Shown here: positions 1-6,662 of the stretch, piece after piece | Position numbering within the stretch: position 1 is the stretch's first letter | Layout: each line of letters begins with the position of its first letter | Source of the DNA: Opitutaceae bacterium | Lineage (GTDB): Bacteria > Verrucomicrobiota > Verrucomicrobiia > Opitutales > Opitutaceae | Length of the DNA stretch: 15,600 bases | Assembly: GCA_009919985.1 (NCBI GenBank) | Contig: RGAX01000053.1 | Location: forward strand, 1 to 15,600 | Reading direction: 5' to 3' | Program-made: the position numbers and the translations under genes | The notes under the pieces: model-generated | The model's input: the letters and a program-made list of their open reading frames with translations, nothing else | What the model was told of the DNA's origin: nothing | Databases searched by the model: none

Positions 1-113
1 CCTCCCTCGAGAAATCATGGCATTGTTAGCGCGGAAAATGGCGGGTGAAACAAACTGCGCAGAAATGAAAAATTTTGCGTGCCATTCATAAAAAAAGATG
101 CCAATAATTTTTC

Positions 114-206
114 ATGGCCAAAAAAACCACCAAGTCCACTGCCTCGAAAAAACCGGTTAAGAAAGCCGTCGCAAAAAAGAAAGTTGCTGCGAAAAAGAAG
201 AAGTAA
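114..206 (+). CDS. 30-residue lysine-rich basic mini-protein, histone-H1-tail-like
   Basis: The frame ATG 114 to TAA 204-206 encodes 30 residues, half of them lysine, the rest almost only Ala, Thr, Ser, Val and Pro, with no acidic or aromatic residue. The pattern (KKTTKS, KKPVKKAVAKKK, VAAKKKK) resembles the lysine/alanine tails of bacterial H1-like proteins, so nucleic-acid binding is a reasonable inference, but no globular domain is present and the function is unknown. Support for a real gene: an ATG start, a clean frame, and an intrinsic terminator 81 bases after the stop (287-314) that no other plus-strand gene here would need. No Shine-Dalgarno is visible in the 20 bases before the ATG, and no good promoter was found in 1-113. 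A longer overlapping frame from GTG 79 lacks any recognisable family and I reject it. Alternatively the transcript could be a non-coding RNA with an accidental frame. Confidence 0.6.
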   Translation: MAKKTTKSTASKKPVKKAVAKKKVAAKKKK

Positions 207-233
207 TTCTTTTTGGTTTGCCGCAGGGAAATT

Positions 234-260
234 GAGTCTAAGCCGTTTACGACTTAACTC
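234..260 (+). repeat. Imperfect hairpin in the 3' UTR of the mini-protein
   Basis: The left arm GAGTCTAAGCCG (234-245) pairs with CGACTTAACTC (250-260) over a TTTA loop, with one bulged C and one mismatch. It lies between the mini-protein stop and its terminator and has no T-run of its own, so it is probably an RNA structure rather than a terminator. Its function is unknown. Confidence 0.4.
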
Positions 261-286
261 ATTATATATTTCAGCTGCGTGATTAG

Positions 287-314
287 GCGGGGCGATTTGC
301 GCCCCGCTTTTTTT
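287..314 (+). terminator. Intrinsic terminator after the mini-protein
   Basis: The perfect 8-bp stem GCGGGGCG (287-294) with CGCCCCGC (300-307) has a 5-base loop and is followed by seven T residues (308-314). This is a textbook rho-independent terminator on the plus strand. It separates the mini-protein transcript from the rpmI leader. Confidence 0.88.
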
Positions 315-518
315 GTGCCCATTTGCGGCGTTATACCGAGGTTTTAAATAGTGCACTGTTTTTGGGCTTTGTTTTACCACCCAGTGTCTGTGGTAATTTT
401 CTTTAGGTTTCATCTTTCTTACCCAAATAGGGTAGGGGCTTCATCTTTGCGCTTGGGGGGACCAGCTTTTTGCCCTTTACAGTTGGCGCTGAGTGGTCTG
501 TTTTCTTCGTTTCTCTCC
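315..518 (+). promoter_or_regulatory. Untranslated leader region of rpmI with two hairpins
   Basis: No gene was recognised in these 204 bases between the terminator and rpmI. Two hairpins are visible: TTACCAC (374-380) with GTGGTAA (390-396), followed by TTTTCTTT and so resembling a weak terminator; and TACCC (420-424) with GGGTA (430-434). The 9-base word TTCATCTTT occurs twice, at 409-417 and 440-448, flanking the second hairpin. A poor promoter candidate is TTGCGG (323-328) with TAAATA (345-350). In several bacteria the rpmI-rplT transcript is controlled by bL20 binding to its leader; whether that applies here is inference only. Confidence 0.45.
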
Positions 519-713
519 ATGCAAAAGACCAAAAAGTCCGTGGCTAAGCGCTTCAAGCTCACCTCTACCGGTAAGCTTATGCGTCGCACGCCTGGCTTCC
601 GTCACCTGTTGGCCTCGAAGAGCACGAAGCAAAAGCGTCGTGCCTCCCGGGACAAACAGGTTGCCGAAGGCCACGCTAAGCCCCTCAAACGCTGTCTCCC
701 GTTCGGTCTCTAA
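519..713 (+). CDS. rpmI: 50S ribosomal protein bL35
   Basis: This 64-residue, very basic protein matches bL35 in length and pattern: QKTKKSVAKRFKLTSTGK at the N-terminus, a central RRTPGFRHLLASKSTKQKRR, and the RCLPFGL tail. It is a small structural protein of the large ribosomal subunit that packs into 23S rRNA. The frame is open upstream to about 351, but the upstream residues are hydrophobic and unlike the family, so the ATG at 519 is chosen. No Shine-Dalgarno is visible; the start is preceded by pyrimidine-rich TTTCTCTCC. rplT follows after 88 bases, which contain a small hairpin (CGGGT 749-753 with ACCCG 768-772). infC, the common upstream partner, is absent from this window. Confidence 0.96.
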   Translation: MQKTKKSVAKRFKLTSTGKLMRRTPGFRHLLASKSTKQKRRASRDKQVAEGHAKPLKRCLPFGL

Positions 714-801
714 ACCGATCAGCTTCAGCAAACTATAACTTCGTTCAACGGGTGAAATCTTAAGCCGACCCGCTGGCGACTAACAAAAGGAAAAATCCAA
801 C

Positions 802-1185
802 ATGGCTCGTGCAACAAACTCCCCCGCTTCCCGCAAGCGGCATAAGAAAGTCCTGAAATACGCCCGTGGCTATTTCGGCAATAAATCCAAGCTCTTCCGT
901 TATGCGAAAGAAGCTGTCCAACACGCTTGGCAATACGCCTACATCGATCGCAAGAAAAAGAAGGCCAATAATCGCGGCCTCTGGATCGTGCGTTTGAATG
1001 CCGCTTGTCGTGCCGCTGGCATGACTTACAGCCGCTTCATTGAGGGTCTCGCCGCCGCGAATATCATGCTCGACCGTAAGGTTTTGAGCGATCTCGCGAT
1101 CCGTGATGAGATTGCTTTTAACGGCCTTGTGAAACAAGCACAAGACGCGTTGAAGGCCAAGGCTGCCGCTACGAAGAAGGCCTAA
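802..1185 (+). CDS. rplT: 50S ribosomal protein bL20
   Basis: The 127-residue protein is clearly bL20: a basic N-terminal arm (residues 1-60, with RKRHKKVLKYARGYFGNKS and KKKKANNRGLWIVRLNAACR) followed by a globular C-terminal part (GMTYSRFIEGLAAANIMLDRK, LSDLAIRD). It is a 23S rRNA-binding assembly protein of the large subunit and, in some bacteria, a repressor of its own operon. The family is usually about 117-120 residues; the extra length is a short lysine/alanine tail (KAKAAATKKA). The ATG at 802 is preceded by AAAAGGA about 10 bases upstream, the only reasonable Shine-Dalgarno-like site before the early genes. It is co-transcribed with rpmI and followed by a strong terminator. Confidence 0.97.
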   Translation: MARATNSPASRKRHKKVLKYARGYFGNKSKLFRYAKEAVQHAWQYAYIDRKKKKANNRGLWIVRLNAACRAAGMTYSRFIEGLAAANIMLDRKVLSDLAIRDEIAFNGLVKQAQDALKAKAAATKKA

Positions 1186-1197
1186 AGCGATTCCAAC

Positions 1198-1216
1198 GCG
1201 AGCCCGCTCGGCTCGC
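1198..1216 (+). repeat. Perfect 7-bp hairpin after rplT
   Basis: GCGAGCC (1198-1204) pairs perfectly with GGCTCGC (1210-1216) across a 5-base loop. No T-run follows. It sits between the rplT stop and the main terminator and may protect the 3' end of the transcript; that role is inference. Confidence 0.5.
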
Positions 1217-1235
1217 TCTCTGCAAAATCAATCAG

Positions 1236-1272
1236 AGGACGGGCTTCTCAAGAAGCTGCGTCCTTTTTTTTT
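1236..1272 (+). terminator. Intrinsic terminator of the rpmI-rplT transcript
   Basis: A two-part stem is formed by AGGACG (1236-1241) with CGTCCT (1259-1264) and GCTTCT (1243-1248) with AGAAGC (1251-1256), with a CA loop and a small internal loop. It runs into nine T residues (1264-1272). The strong signal separates the ribosomal protein genes from pheS. Confidence 0.9.
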
Positions 1273-1343
1273 GTCCAAGTCCTACGCTGGTTTTTAACGA
1301 AGTTTCCCTTTATCGCAGGTGCTGTGATTTGGGTCTAGTTTCA

Positions 1344-1349
1344 GATAAT
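1344..1349 (+). promoter_or_regulatory. Possible -10 element directly before pheS
   Basis: GATAAT matches TATAAT at five of six positions and lies 7 bases before the pheS ATG (1357), so transcription would start at or next to the start codon and give a nearly leaderless mRNA. No convincing -35 hexamer is present 16-18 bases upstream. No other strong promoter was found in 1273-1356, although the preceding terminator implies one. This is a weak assignment. Confidence 0.25.
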
Positions 1350-1356
1350 TTTATCC

Positions 1357-2400
1357 ATGCAAGATCAACTTTCCGCACTTCTCGCCAAGGCCTCCGCTGA
1401 GTTGCCTCTGCTATCTGCTCGGCCAGATTTCGAAGCCGCGAAGGCTCGCTACGTCGGCCCTAACGGTGAGCTCACCGCGCTGATGAAACAGATGGGCACG
1501 GTGCCCAAAGAAGCCCGTCCCGCCATGGGCAAACTTATCAACGAAGCGAAGACTCAGCTCCAATCGCAACTCGACGCGGTGCACGCCCGCTTGGAAATCA
1601 ATGAACTTGCGGCGCAGGTCGGTCCAGCGGTCGACGCCACACTCCCTGCGCCTGATGTCGGCCCAGGGACTTATCACCCCCTGACTTTAGTTCGCGAAGA
1701 GATGTGCCGCATCTTGCGCAAAGTCGGATTTACGGTGGCCGACGGTCCTGAGGTAGAGACGGAGTACTATTGCTTCGATGCGCTCAACACCCCCGCTGAT
1801 CATCCGGCTCGCGATGCCCAAGATACCTTCTATCTACCGGAAGACGTCCGTTTCGCTAACGTCGCTAAGAAAACCCCCGGAGAAAAATATCTACTCCGTA
1901 CGCACACCTCCTCGGTTCAGATCCGCACGATGCTCAAAGGCGCGCCCCCTATTCGCATTGTGTCGCCGGGCCGCGTTTACCGGCGCGATACCACCGACGC
2001 GACGCACTCGGCTAATTTCCATCAACTCGAATGTTTGTACGTCGATAAAAACGTCACGGTGCGCGACCTCAAGGCCCTGTTGGATTATATTTTCGAATCG
2101 CTGTTGGGCAAAGATACCAAGACGCGTTTTCGCCCGCATTATTTCGGTTACACCGAACCCAGCTTCGAAGTCGATTTGAGCGCGAAGCATCTGCCGAAGG
2201 TTAAGAAGGAATGGATCGAAATCGGTGGCTGCGGCATGGTTGATCCCACCGTTTTTTCAGGGGTCGGTTACGATCCTGAAGTCTGGACGGGGTACGCTTT
2301 TGGCATGGGCCTCGAACGGCTCGCGATGTTGCTCTACGGTATCGATGACATCCGCTACTTTTATCAAAACGACCTCCGCTTCCTGAAGCAGTTCGCCTGA
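1357..2400 (+). CDS. pheS: Phenylalanyl-tRNA synthetase alpha subunit
   Basis: The 347-residue protein is the catalytic subunit of the cytoplasmic (alpha-beta)2 enzyme that attaches phenylalanine to tRNA-Phe using ATP. Residues 1-90 form the helical, coiled-coil tRNA-binding arm; the class II catalytic core follows. Visible signatures are GFTVADGPEVETEYYCFDAL (125-143), LLRTHTSSVQIR (179-190), the motif 2 region GRVYRRDTTDATHSANFHQLE (205-225), the phenylalanine-pocket segment FGYTEPSFEVD (263-273), WIEIGGCGMVDP (286-297) and motif 3 GMGLERLAMLLYGIDDIR (316-333). Length is normal. It starts the pheS-pheT-gatCAB run, with pheT 10 bases downstream. No Shine-Dalgarno precedes the ATG. Confidence 0.98.
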   Translation: MQDQLSALLAKASAELPLLSARPDFEAAKARYVGPNGELTALMKQMGTVPKEARPAMGKLINEAKTQLQSQLDAVHARLEINELAAQVGPAVDATLPAPDVGPGTYHPLTLVREEMCRILRKVGFTVADGPEVETEYYCFDALNTPADHPARDAQDTFYLPEDVRFANVAKKTPGEKYLLRTHTSSVQIRTMLKGAPPIRIVSPGRVYRRDTTDATHSANFHQLECLYVDKNVTVRDLKALLDYIFESLLGKDTKTRFRPHYFGYTEPSFEVDLSAKHLPKVKKEWIEIGGCGMVDPTVFSGVGYDPEVWTGYAFGMGLERLAMLLYGIDDIRYFYQNDLRFLKQFA

Positions 2401-2410
2401 TTTCCTATCG

Positions 2411-4897
2411 ATGAAAATTTCCCTCAATTGGTTGCGCGACTATGTCGCCCTCGACGCCTCCGCCGAAGAGATTTGTCGTGCTATCACCTTTCTCGGTTTC
2501 GAAGTTGAGAACGTCATTCGCACCGGTGCGCCTCAGCTAAATCACGTCCTTGTGGGCGAAGTTCTCACGCGCAACAAGCACCCCAACGCTGACAAGCTCT
2601 CCGTTTGCACCGTCTCATTGGGCGAGACGCTTGGCGTCAAAACTATCGTCTGTGGTGCGCAAAATTATACTGTAGGTGATCGCGTGCCCGTCGCTCTGCC
2701 AGGAGCCGTTCTCCCTGGTGACTTCGTCATCAAACAATCAAAAATCCGTGGTGAATCATCCGACGGCATGATGTGCTCCGCTAAGGAACTGGGCATCTCC
2801 GAAGACGCAGCCGGGTTGATGATTCTCGCAGATCGTCCTGCCCTCGGCACGCCGATCAACTCTGTCTTACCTCCGGGTGACACGGTATTCGACATCGAGA
2901 TCACGCCAAATCGTCCCGACTGCCTTTCGCACCTTGGTATCGCGCGTGAACTCGCGGCTTGGTTCAAAAAAGATCTGGTTTATCCGCAGGGAAAATTCCG
3001 CGGTGCTCTTGCTGCTGGCGCCGCCACGCGTCAGGATTTACTCTCCGCCGTACGCGTCGAGGCGCCCGATGATTGCCCGCTTTACCTCGCTCACGTTGTA
3101 ACCGGAATAAAGATCGGTCCCAGTCCGGCTTGGCTCCAGCAACGTCTCTCGGCCGTCGGGCTCCGCTCCATCAACAACGTCGTTGATATCGGTAACTTCG
3201 TTATGCTGGAAAGCGGCCAACCCTTGCACGCTTTTGATGCGCGCAAACTCGCGGGTGCTCAGATCATCGTGCGTCGCGCTGCTGATGGCGAAAAAATCAC
3301 CACGCTTGATGGCAAGGAACGCACGCTCAATAGCTCGATGCTAGTGATCGCCGATGGGGCCAAACCGGTCGTCATCGCGGGTATTATGGGTGGAGAGAAC
3401 TCCGGGGTCACCGCTGAGACCACCGACCTAGTGATTGAGTGCGCGATTTTTAAACGCCAATCCATTCGAGCCACCTCTAAGCGCCTAGGGCTCACCTCTG
3501 ATTCCGCCTATCGCTACGAGCGCGGCGTTGATGCGCACGCCGCTCAAGCCGCGGCTTGGCGCGCGATTGATCTCATTGTTGAGTTCGCCGGCGGTCAAGT
3601 GGTGCACCCGGTTCACCAAGTAGGTGAAGCCACTTCGTGGCACCGTGAGATCACGCTTGCTCCCGCTTTTGTCCGCGAACGTCTCGGTTTTGATATCGCT
3701 GATGCTGATATGAAAAAAGCGCTCGAAGCCCTGAAATTGAAAGTCACTGAGCTTAGCGAAGTCACGCACGAGGCTCCTGGCGCGCAAACGACGAAGAGAA
3801 ACGAATGGCGTGTCACAGTCCCTAGTTGGCGTGACGACTTGGATCGACCGATCGATTTGGTGGAAGAAATTCTGCGCGTCTACGGCACTGAGCGTATTCC
3901 GCCGACGCGGGTCACGGTTCCTGGTCTGGTGGGCGATGATGATCCTGTGGTGTTGTTTAATCGACGCGTCACCGATTACCTCGTCGGCCACGATTTTCAC
4001 GAATGCGTAAATTATACGCTGCGTCCAGGCACCGAAGTGAAGACATGGGCTCCTGAAGGAGCCGTCGCGCAACTCGCGCTCGCAAATCCCTTCGTCGAGG
4101 ATCAATCGCACCTGCGCCCCACGCTCATCTCGGGTTTGCTGGCTACGTTGAAATTGAATCAATCCCGTGGCGTCTCGGTCTCACGTCTGTGTGAAACAGG
4201 CCGTGTGTTTATCGAGAAAAACGGCCAAAATTTAGAGTGCGCTGCGGTCGGATTCATCGTGGCCGAAGACACGGAGCGACGTTGGCGTCAGCGCGAAGCG
4301 TTTGATTTTTACGCCGCCAAGCATCACGTCGTCTCGCTCGCTGGTTTGGCTGCCCTCGATCTCGAACGGCAGCCTCTAGTCGAACCCCAAGGCCCCTCTA
4401 CCGGCTGGCAAGAAGGGCAATCGGCCCTTGCTGGCGACTTGCAGCAGGGTTGGACGGCACGTTTCGGTTTGCTCAGCCTCGCGATGGCGAAGGCTTATGG
4501 ACTCGAAGGAAAAGTGTACGCGGGATTTTTCGCAATTCTGCCCGAGAAACTCGCCGCCGCTTCGTCAGCGCGCAAACGCTACGCCGATTTCAGCCTCCAA
4601 CCTGCCGCACTGCGCGACCTCGCGTTGGTGGTTCCCGTCGCGACCGTGGCCAGCGAGGTGCAAAAAGCACTTGCGAAAGCCGCCCGTGCAGCCGTTGGCA
4701 CCGCCTTCAGCTTGGAGAGCGTTGCGGTGTTCGATGTTTATCAAGGCAAAGGCCTCGCCGAAGGAACTAAGAGCCTCGCCTTTTCACTGGTATTTCGTGC
4801 GCCCGATCGGACGCTCACCGACGAAGAAGTGAATGCCGCGTTTACCAAAATCCAGGCTGACGTGGTTCAATCCACGGGTTTCAGCATTCGCAAGTGA
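2411..4897 (+). CDS. pheT: Phenylalanyl-tRNA synthetase beta subunit
   Basis: The 828-residue protein is the large structural and editing subunit that pairs with PheS. Domain order is canonical: N-terminal MKISLNWLRDYV; an OB-fold tRNA-binding domain of EMAP II type (about 44-155, with NKHPNADKLSVC); the DIEITPNRPDCLSHLGIARE segment (161-180); the B3/B4 editing region (about 220-395, with NNVVDIGNFVMLESGQPLHAFD and SKRLGLTSDSAYRYERGVD); the B5 domain (about 410-497, with PSWRDDLDRPIDLVEEILRVYG); a synthetase-like core; and a C-terminal ferredoxin-like anticodon-binding domain (about 735-828, with YADFSLQPAALRDLALVVP). Length is slightly above the usual 790-800. No Shine-Dalgarno is visible in the 10-base gap after pheS, so translational coupling is likely. 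Confidence 0.98.
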   Translation: MKISLNWLRDYVALDASAEEICRAITFLGFEVENVIRTGAPQLNHVLVGEVLTRNKHPNADKLSVCTVSLGETLGVKTIVCGAQNYTVGDRVPVALPGAVLPGDFVIKQSKIRGESSDGMMCSAKELGISEDAAGLMILADRPALGTPINSVLPPGDTVFDIEITPNRPDCLSHLGIARELAAWFKKDLVYPQGKFRGALAAGAATRQDLLSAVRVEAPDDCPLYLAHVVTGIKIGPSPAWLQQRLSAVGLRSINNVVDIGNFVMLESGQPLHAFDARKLAGAQIIVRRAADGEKITTLDGKERTLNSSMLVIADGAKPVVIAGIMGGENSGVTAETTDLVIECAIFKRQSIRATSKRLGLTSDSAYRYERGVDAHAAQAAAWRAIDLIVEFAGGQVVHPVHQVGEATSWHREITLAPAFVRERLGFDIADADMKKALEALKLKVTELSEVTHEAPGAQTTKRNEWRVTVPSWRDDLDRPIDLVEEILRVYGTERIPPTRVTVPGLVGDDDPVVLFNRRVTDYLVGHDFHECVNYTLRPGTEVKTWAPEGAVAQLALANPFVEDQSHLRPTLISGLLATLKLNQSRGVSVSRLCETGRVFIEKNGQNLECAAVGFIVAEDTERRWRQREAFDFYAAKHHVVSLAGLAALDLERQPLVEPQGPSTGWQEGQSALAGDLQQGWTARFGLLSLAMAKAYGLEGKVYAGFFAILPEKLAAASSARKRYADFSLQPAALRDLALVVPVATVASEVQKALAKAARAAVGTAFSLESVAVFDVYQGKGLAEGTKSLAFSLVFRAPDRTLTDEEVNAAFTKIQADVVQSTGFSIRK

Positions 4898-4899
4898 CC

Positions 4900-5190
4900 A
4901 TGTCGCAACCTGCCGAACTAAATATAGACCGGGTCGCCGAACTGTCGCGACTCGCGCTCACGCCCGAGGAAAAGACCCGCTTTTCTGCTCAACTGGGCAG
5001 CATCCTTGGACACATTGAGCAGCTGACCAAAGTTGACGTCACCGGAATCGAACCCACCGCCCATGCTTTTCCGCTGAACAATGTCTGGGCTGCGGACGTC
5101 GCACAGCCAGCTCTTGCGCTCAGTGCTGCCCTTCGTAACGCACCCGCTCAACGCGACCACATGATCGTGGTTCCTAAAGTTGTGGATTAA
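4900..5190 (+). CDS. gatC: Asp/Glu-tRNA amidotransferase subunit C
   Basis: The 96-residue protein is GatC, the small subunit that wraps around GatA and GatB in the GatCAB complex. The family pattern is plain: IDRVAELSRLALTPEEKTRF (9-28), a helix with LGSILGHIEQLTKVDVTGIEP, then the extended tail ending HMIVVPKVVD. I chose the ATG at 4900, 2 bases after the pheT stop; a GTG at 4894 that overlaps the stop would add only two residues and cannot be excluded. No Shine-Dalgarno is seen, so translation is probably coupled to pheT. gatA follows after 5 bases. Confidence 0.96.
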   Translation: MSQPAELNIDRVAELSRLALTPEEKTRFSAQLGSILGHIEQLTKVDVTGIEPTAHAFPLNNVWAADVAQPALALSAALRNAPAQRDHMIVVPKVVD

Positions 5191-5195
5191 ATCCG

Positions 5196-6662
5196 ATGTC
5201 CGCTCCGCTTCACTTTCAAACTATTGCCGAACTCTCGGCGAGGATTGCGGCTGGCCAAATTTCTGCGCTCGAGCTCACGCAAGCGATGATCGCGCGTACC
5301 AAGGCTGTTGAGCCGCGCGTGCATGCGTTTAATTCCTTCGATGAAGCGGATGCGCTCGTGCAAGCCGCTGCCTCCGATGCGCGGCGCAGTGCGGGCCAGT
5401 CTGCCGGGGCGCTCGATGGCATTCCGGTTGGGTTGAAAGACGTGATCGCCGTCGCTGGGCAACCGCTCACCGCCTCGAGTAAGATGCTCGCCAATTTCGT
5501 TTCACCATACGATGCGACGGTCACCCAAAAGCTTAAGGGTGCTGGCGCCGTCTTGCACGGTCGGCTCAACTGCGACGAGTTCGCGATGGGTTCCTCCACG
5601 GAAAACTCGGCCTTTGGCCCGACCTCAAATCCATGGGATCTTACGCGCACACCAGGTGGCTCGTCCGGCGGGAGCGCCGCGGCCCTCTCGGCCGGCGCGG
5701 CGGTTGCGACGCTCGGTTCTGATACGGGCGGATCGATTCGGCAGCCCGCGGCACTGTGTGGACTGGTTGGGCTCAAGCCCACCTACGGACTGATTTCGCG
5801 TTACGGTTTGATCGCTTATGCCTCTTCGCTCGACCAGATCGGTCCATTTGCCCGTACCGTCGAAGACGCAGCGATCATGTTGGGTGCGATCGCCGGGCAT
5901 GACCTTAGGGATTCTACGTCATTTAAAACTGAGATTCCTGATTACCGCGCAGAGTTGAAAACGCGTCGCGGCCCTTGGAAACTAGGTATTCCTAAAGAAT
6001 ATTTTGGCGCAGGCTTGGATCCTGAAGTCGGCGCGGCAGTAGAAAAGGCGATCGCCTTCTATAGCTCACAGGGGTGCGAGATTCGCGAAGTTTCACTACC
6101 CCACACCCAATACTGTCTCGATACCTACTACATCATCGCGACGGCCGAAGCCTCTTCGAATTTGGCCCGCTACGACGGCATCCGCTACGGTCACCGTACG
6201 AGCGCGGCTAAAGATCTGCTCGATGTTTACCAAAAATCGCGCGCGGAGGGTTTTGGCGACGAAGTGAAACGCCGCATTATTCTCGGCACCTACGTGCTCA
6301 GTTCCGGTTATTACGACGCTTATTATTTGCGGGCACAAAAGGTACGCACGCTCATCCGTCAGGATTTTCTAAACGCTTACCGCGAGGTGGATGCACTGAT
6401 TACGCCGACTTCGCCGATTCCAGCTTTTAAACTCGGTGAAAAATCAGCGGATCCATTGGCCATGTATCTTTGTGATATTTATACGATCGGCGTGAATCTG
6501 GCCGGACTGCCCGCGCTCAGCCTGCCCTGTGGTTTTACCCAAAATGGTTTACCCATCGGATTGCAGCTCATTGGCCAGCCCTTCCGTGAGGCCGATCTTC
6601 TCGCGACAGCCCATGCCTATGAACAGGCCCACGGCTGGAACACTCAATTTCCCTTACTGTGA
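5196..6662 (+). CDS. gatA: Asp/Glu-tRNA amidotransferase subunit A (glutaminase/amidase)
   Basis: The 488-residue protein is the GatA subunit, which hydrolyses glutamine and supplies ammonia for amidation of Glu-tRNA-Gln and/or Asp-tRNA-Asn. It belongs to the amidase-signature family. The Lys - cis-Ser - Ser triad is visible: K81 (GIPVGLKD), S156 (PGGSSGGSAAA) and S180 (SDTGGSIRQPA), with the usual family spacing. Other conserved segments are GRLNCDEFAMGSSTENSA (122-139), LVGLKPTYGLISRYGLIAYA (190-209) and, near the end, AGLPALSLPCG and GLPIGLQLIG (451-460). Length is normal. The ATG lies 5 bases after the gatC stop, and the TGA shares its A with the gatB ATG, which indicates coupled expression in equal amounts. 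Confidence 0.98.
   Translation: MSAPLHFQTIAELSARIAAGQISALELTQAMIARTKAVEPRVHAFNSFDEADALVQAAASDARRSAGQSAGALDGIPVGLKDVIAVAGQPLTASSKMLANFVSPYDATVTQKLKGAGAVLHGRLNCDEFAMGSSTENSAFGPTSNPWDLTRTPGGSSGGSAAALSAGAAVATLGSDTGGSIRQPAALCGLVGLKPTYGLISRYGLIAYASSLDQIGPFARTVEDAAIMLGAIAGHDLRDSTSFKTEIPDYRAELKTRRGPWKLGIPKEYFGAGLDPEVGAAVEKAIAFYSSQGCEIREVSLPHTQYCLDTYYIIATAEASSNLARYDGIRYGHRTSAAKDLLDVYQKSRAEGFGDEVKRRIILGTYVLSSGYYDAYYLRAQKVRTLIRQDFLNAYREVDALITPTSPIPAFKLGEKSADPLAMYLCDIYTIGVNLAGLPALSLPCGFTQNGLPIGLQLIGQPFREADLLATAHAYEQAHGWNTQFPLL

Noticed and set aside
1..113. Promoter or upstream gene end before the mini-protein
   Set aside because: No hexamer pair with acceptable spacing and no recognisable coding end could be supported in this AT-rich stretch.
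15..413. 132-residue minus-strand frame across the mini-gene and its terminator
   Set aside because: It runs antisense through a clear terminator and a lysine-rich frame, has no recognisable family pattern, and its phenylalanine/leucine-rich stretch is the reverse of AAG/AAA lysine codons.
351..518. N-terminal extension of rpmI
   Set aside because: The extra residues are hydrophobic and not part of bL35, which begins at the ATG at 519 with the family's usual length.
3485..4162. 225-residue minus-strand frame inside pheT
   Set aside because: It is fully antisense to a strongly conserved gene, with no family signature and no ribosome site.
4894..4899. GTG start for gatC overlapping the pheT stop
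   Set aside because: It is possible but adds only two residues; the ATG at 4900 fits the family start better and I see nothing to favour GTG.
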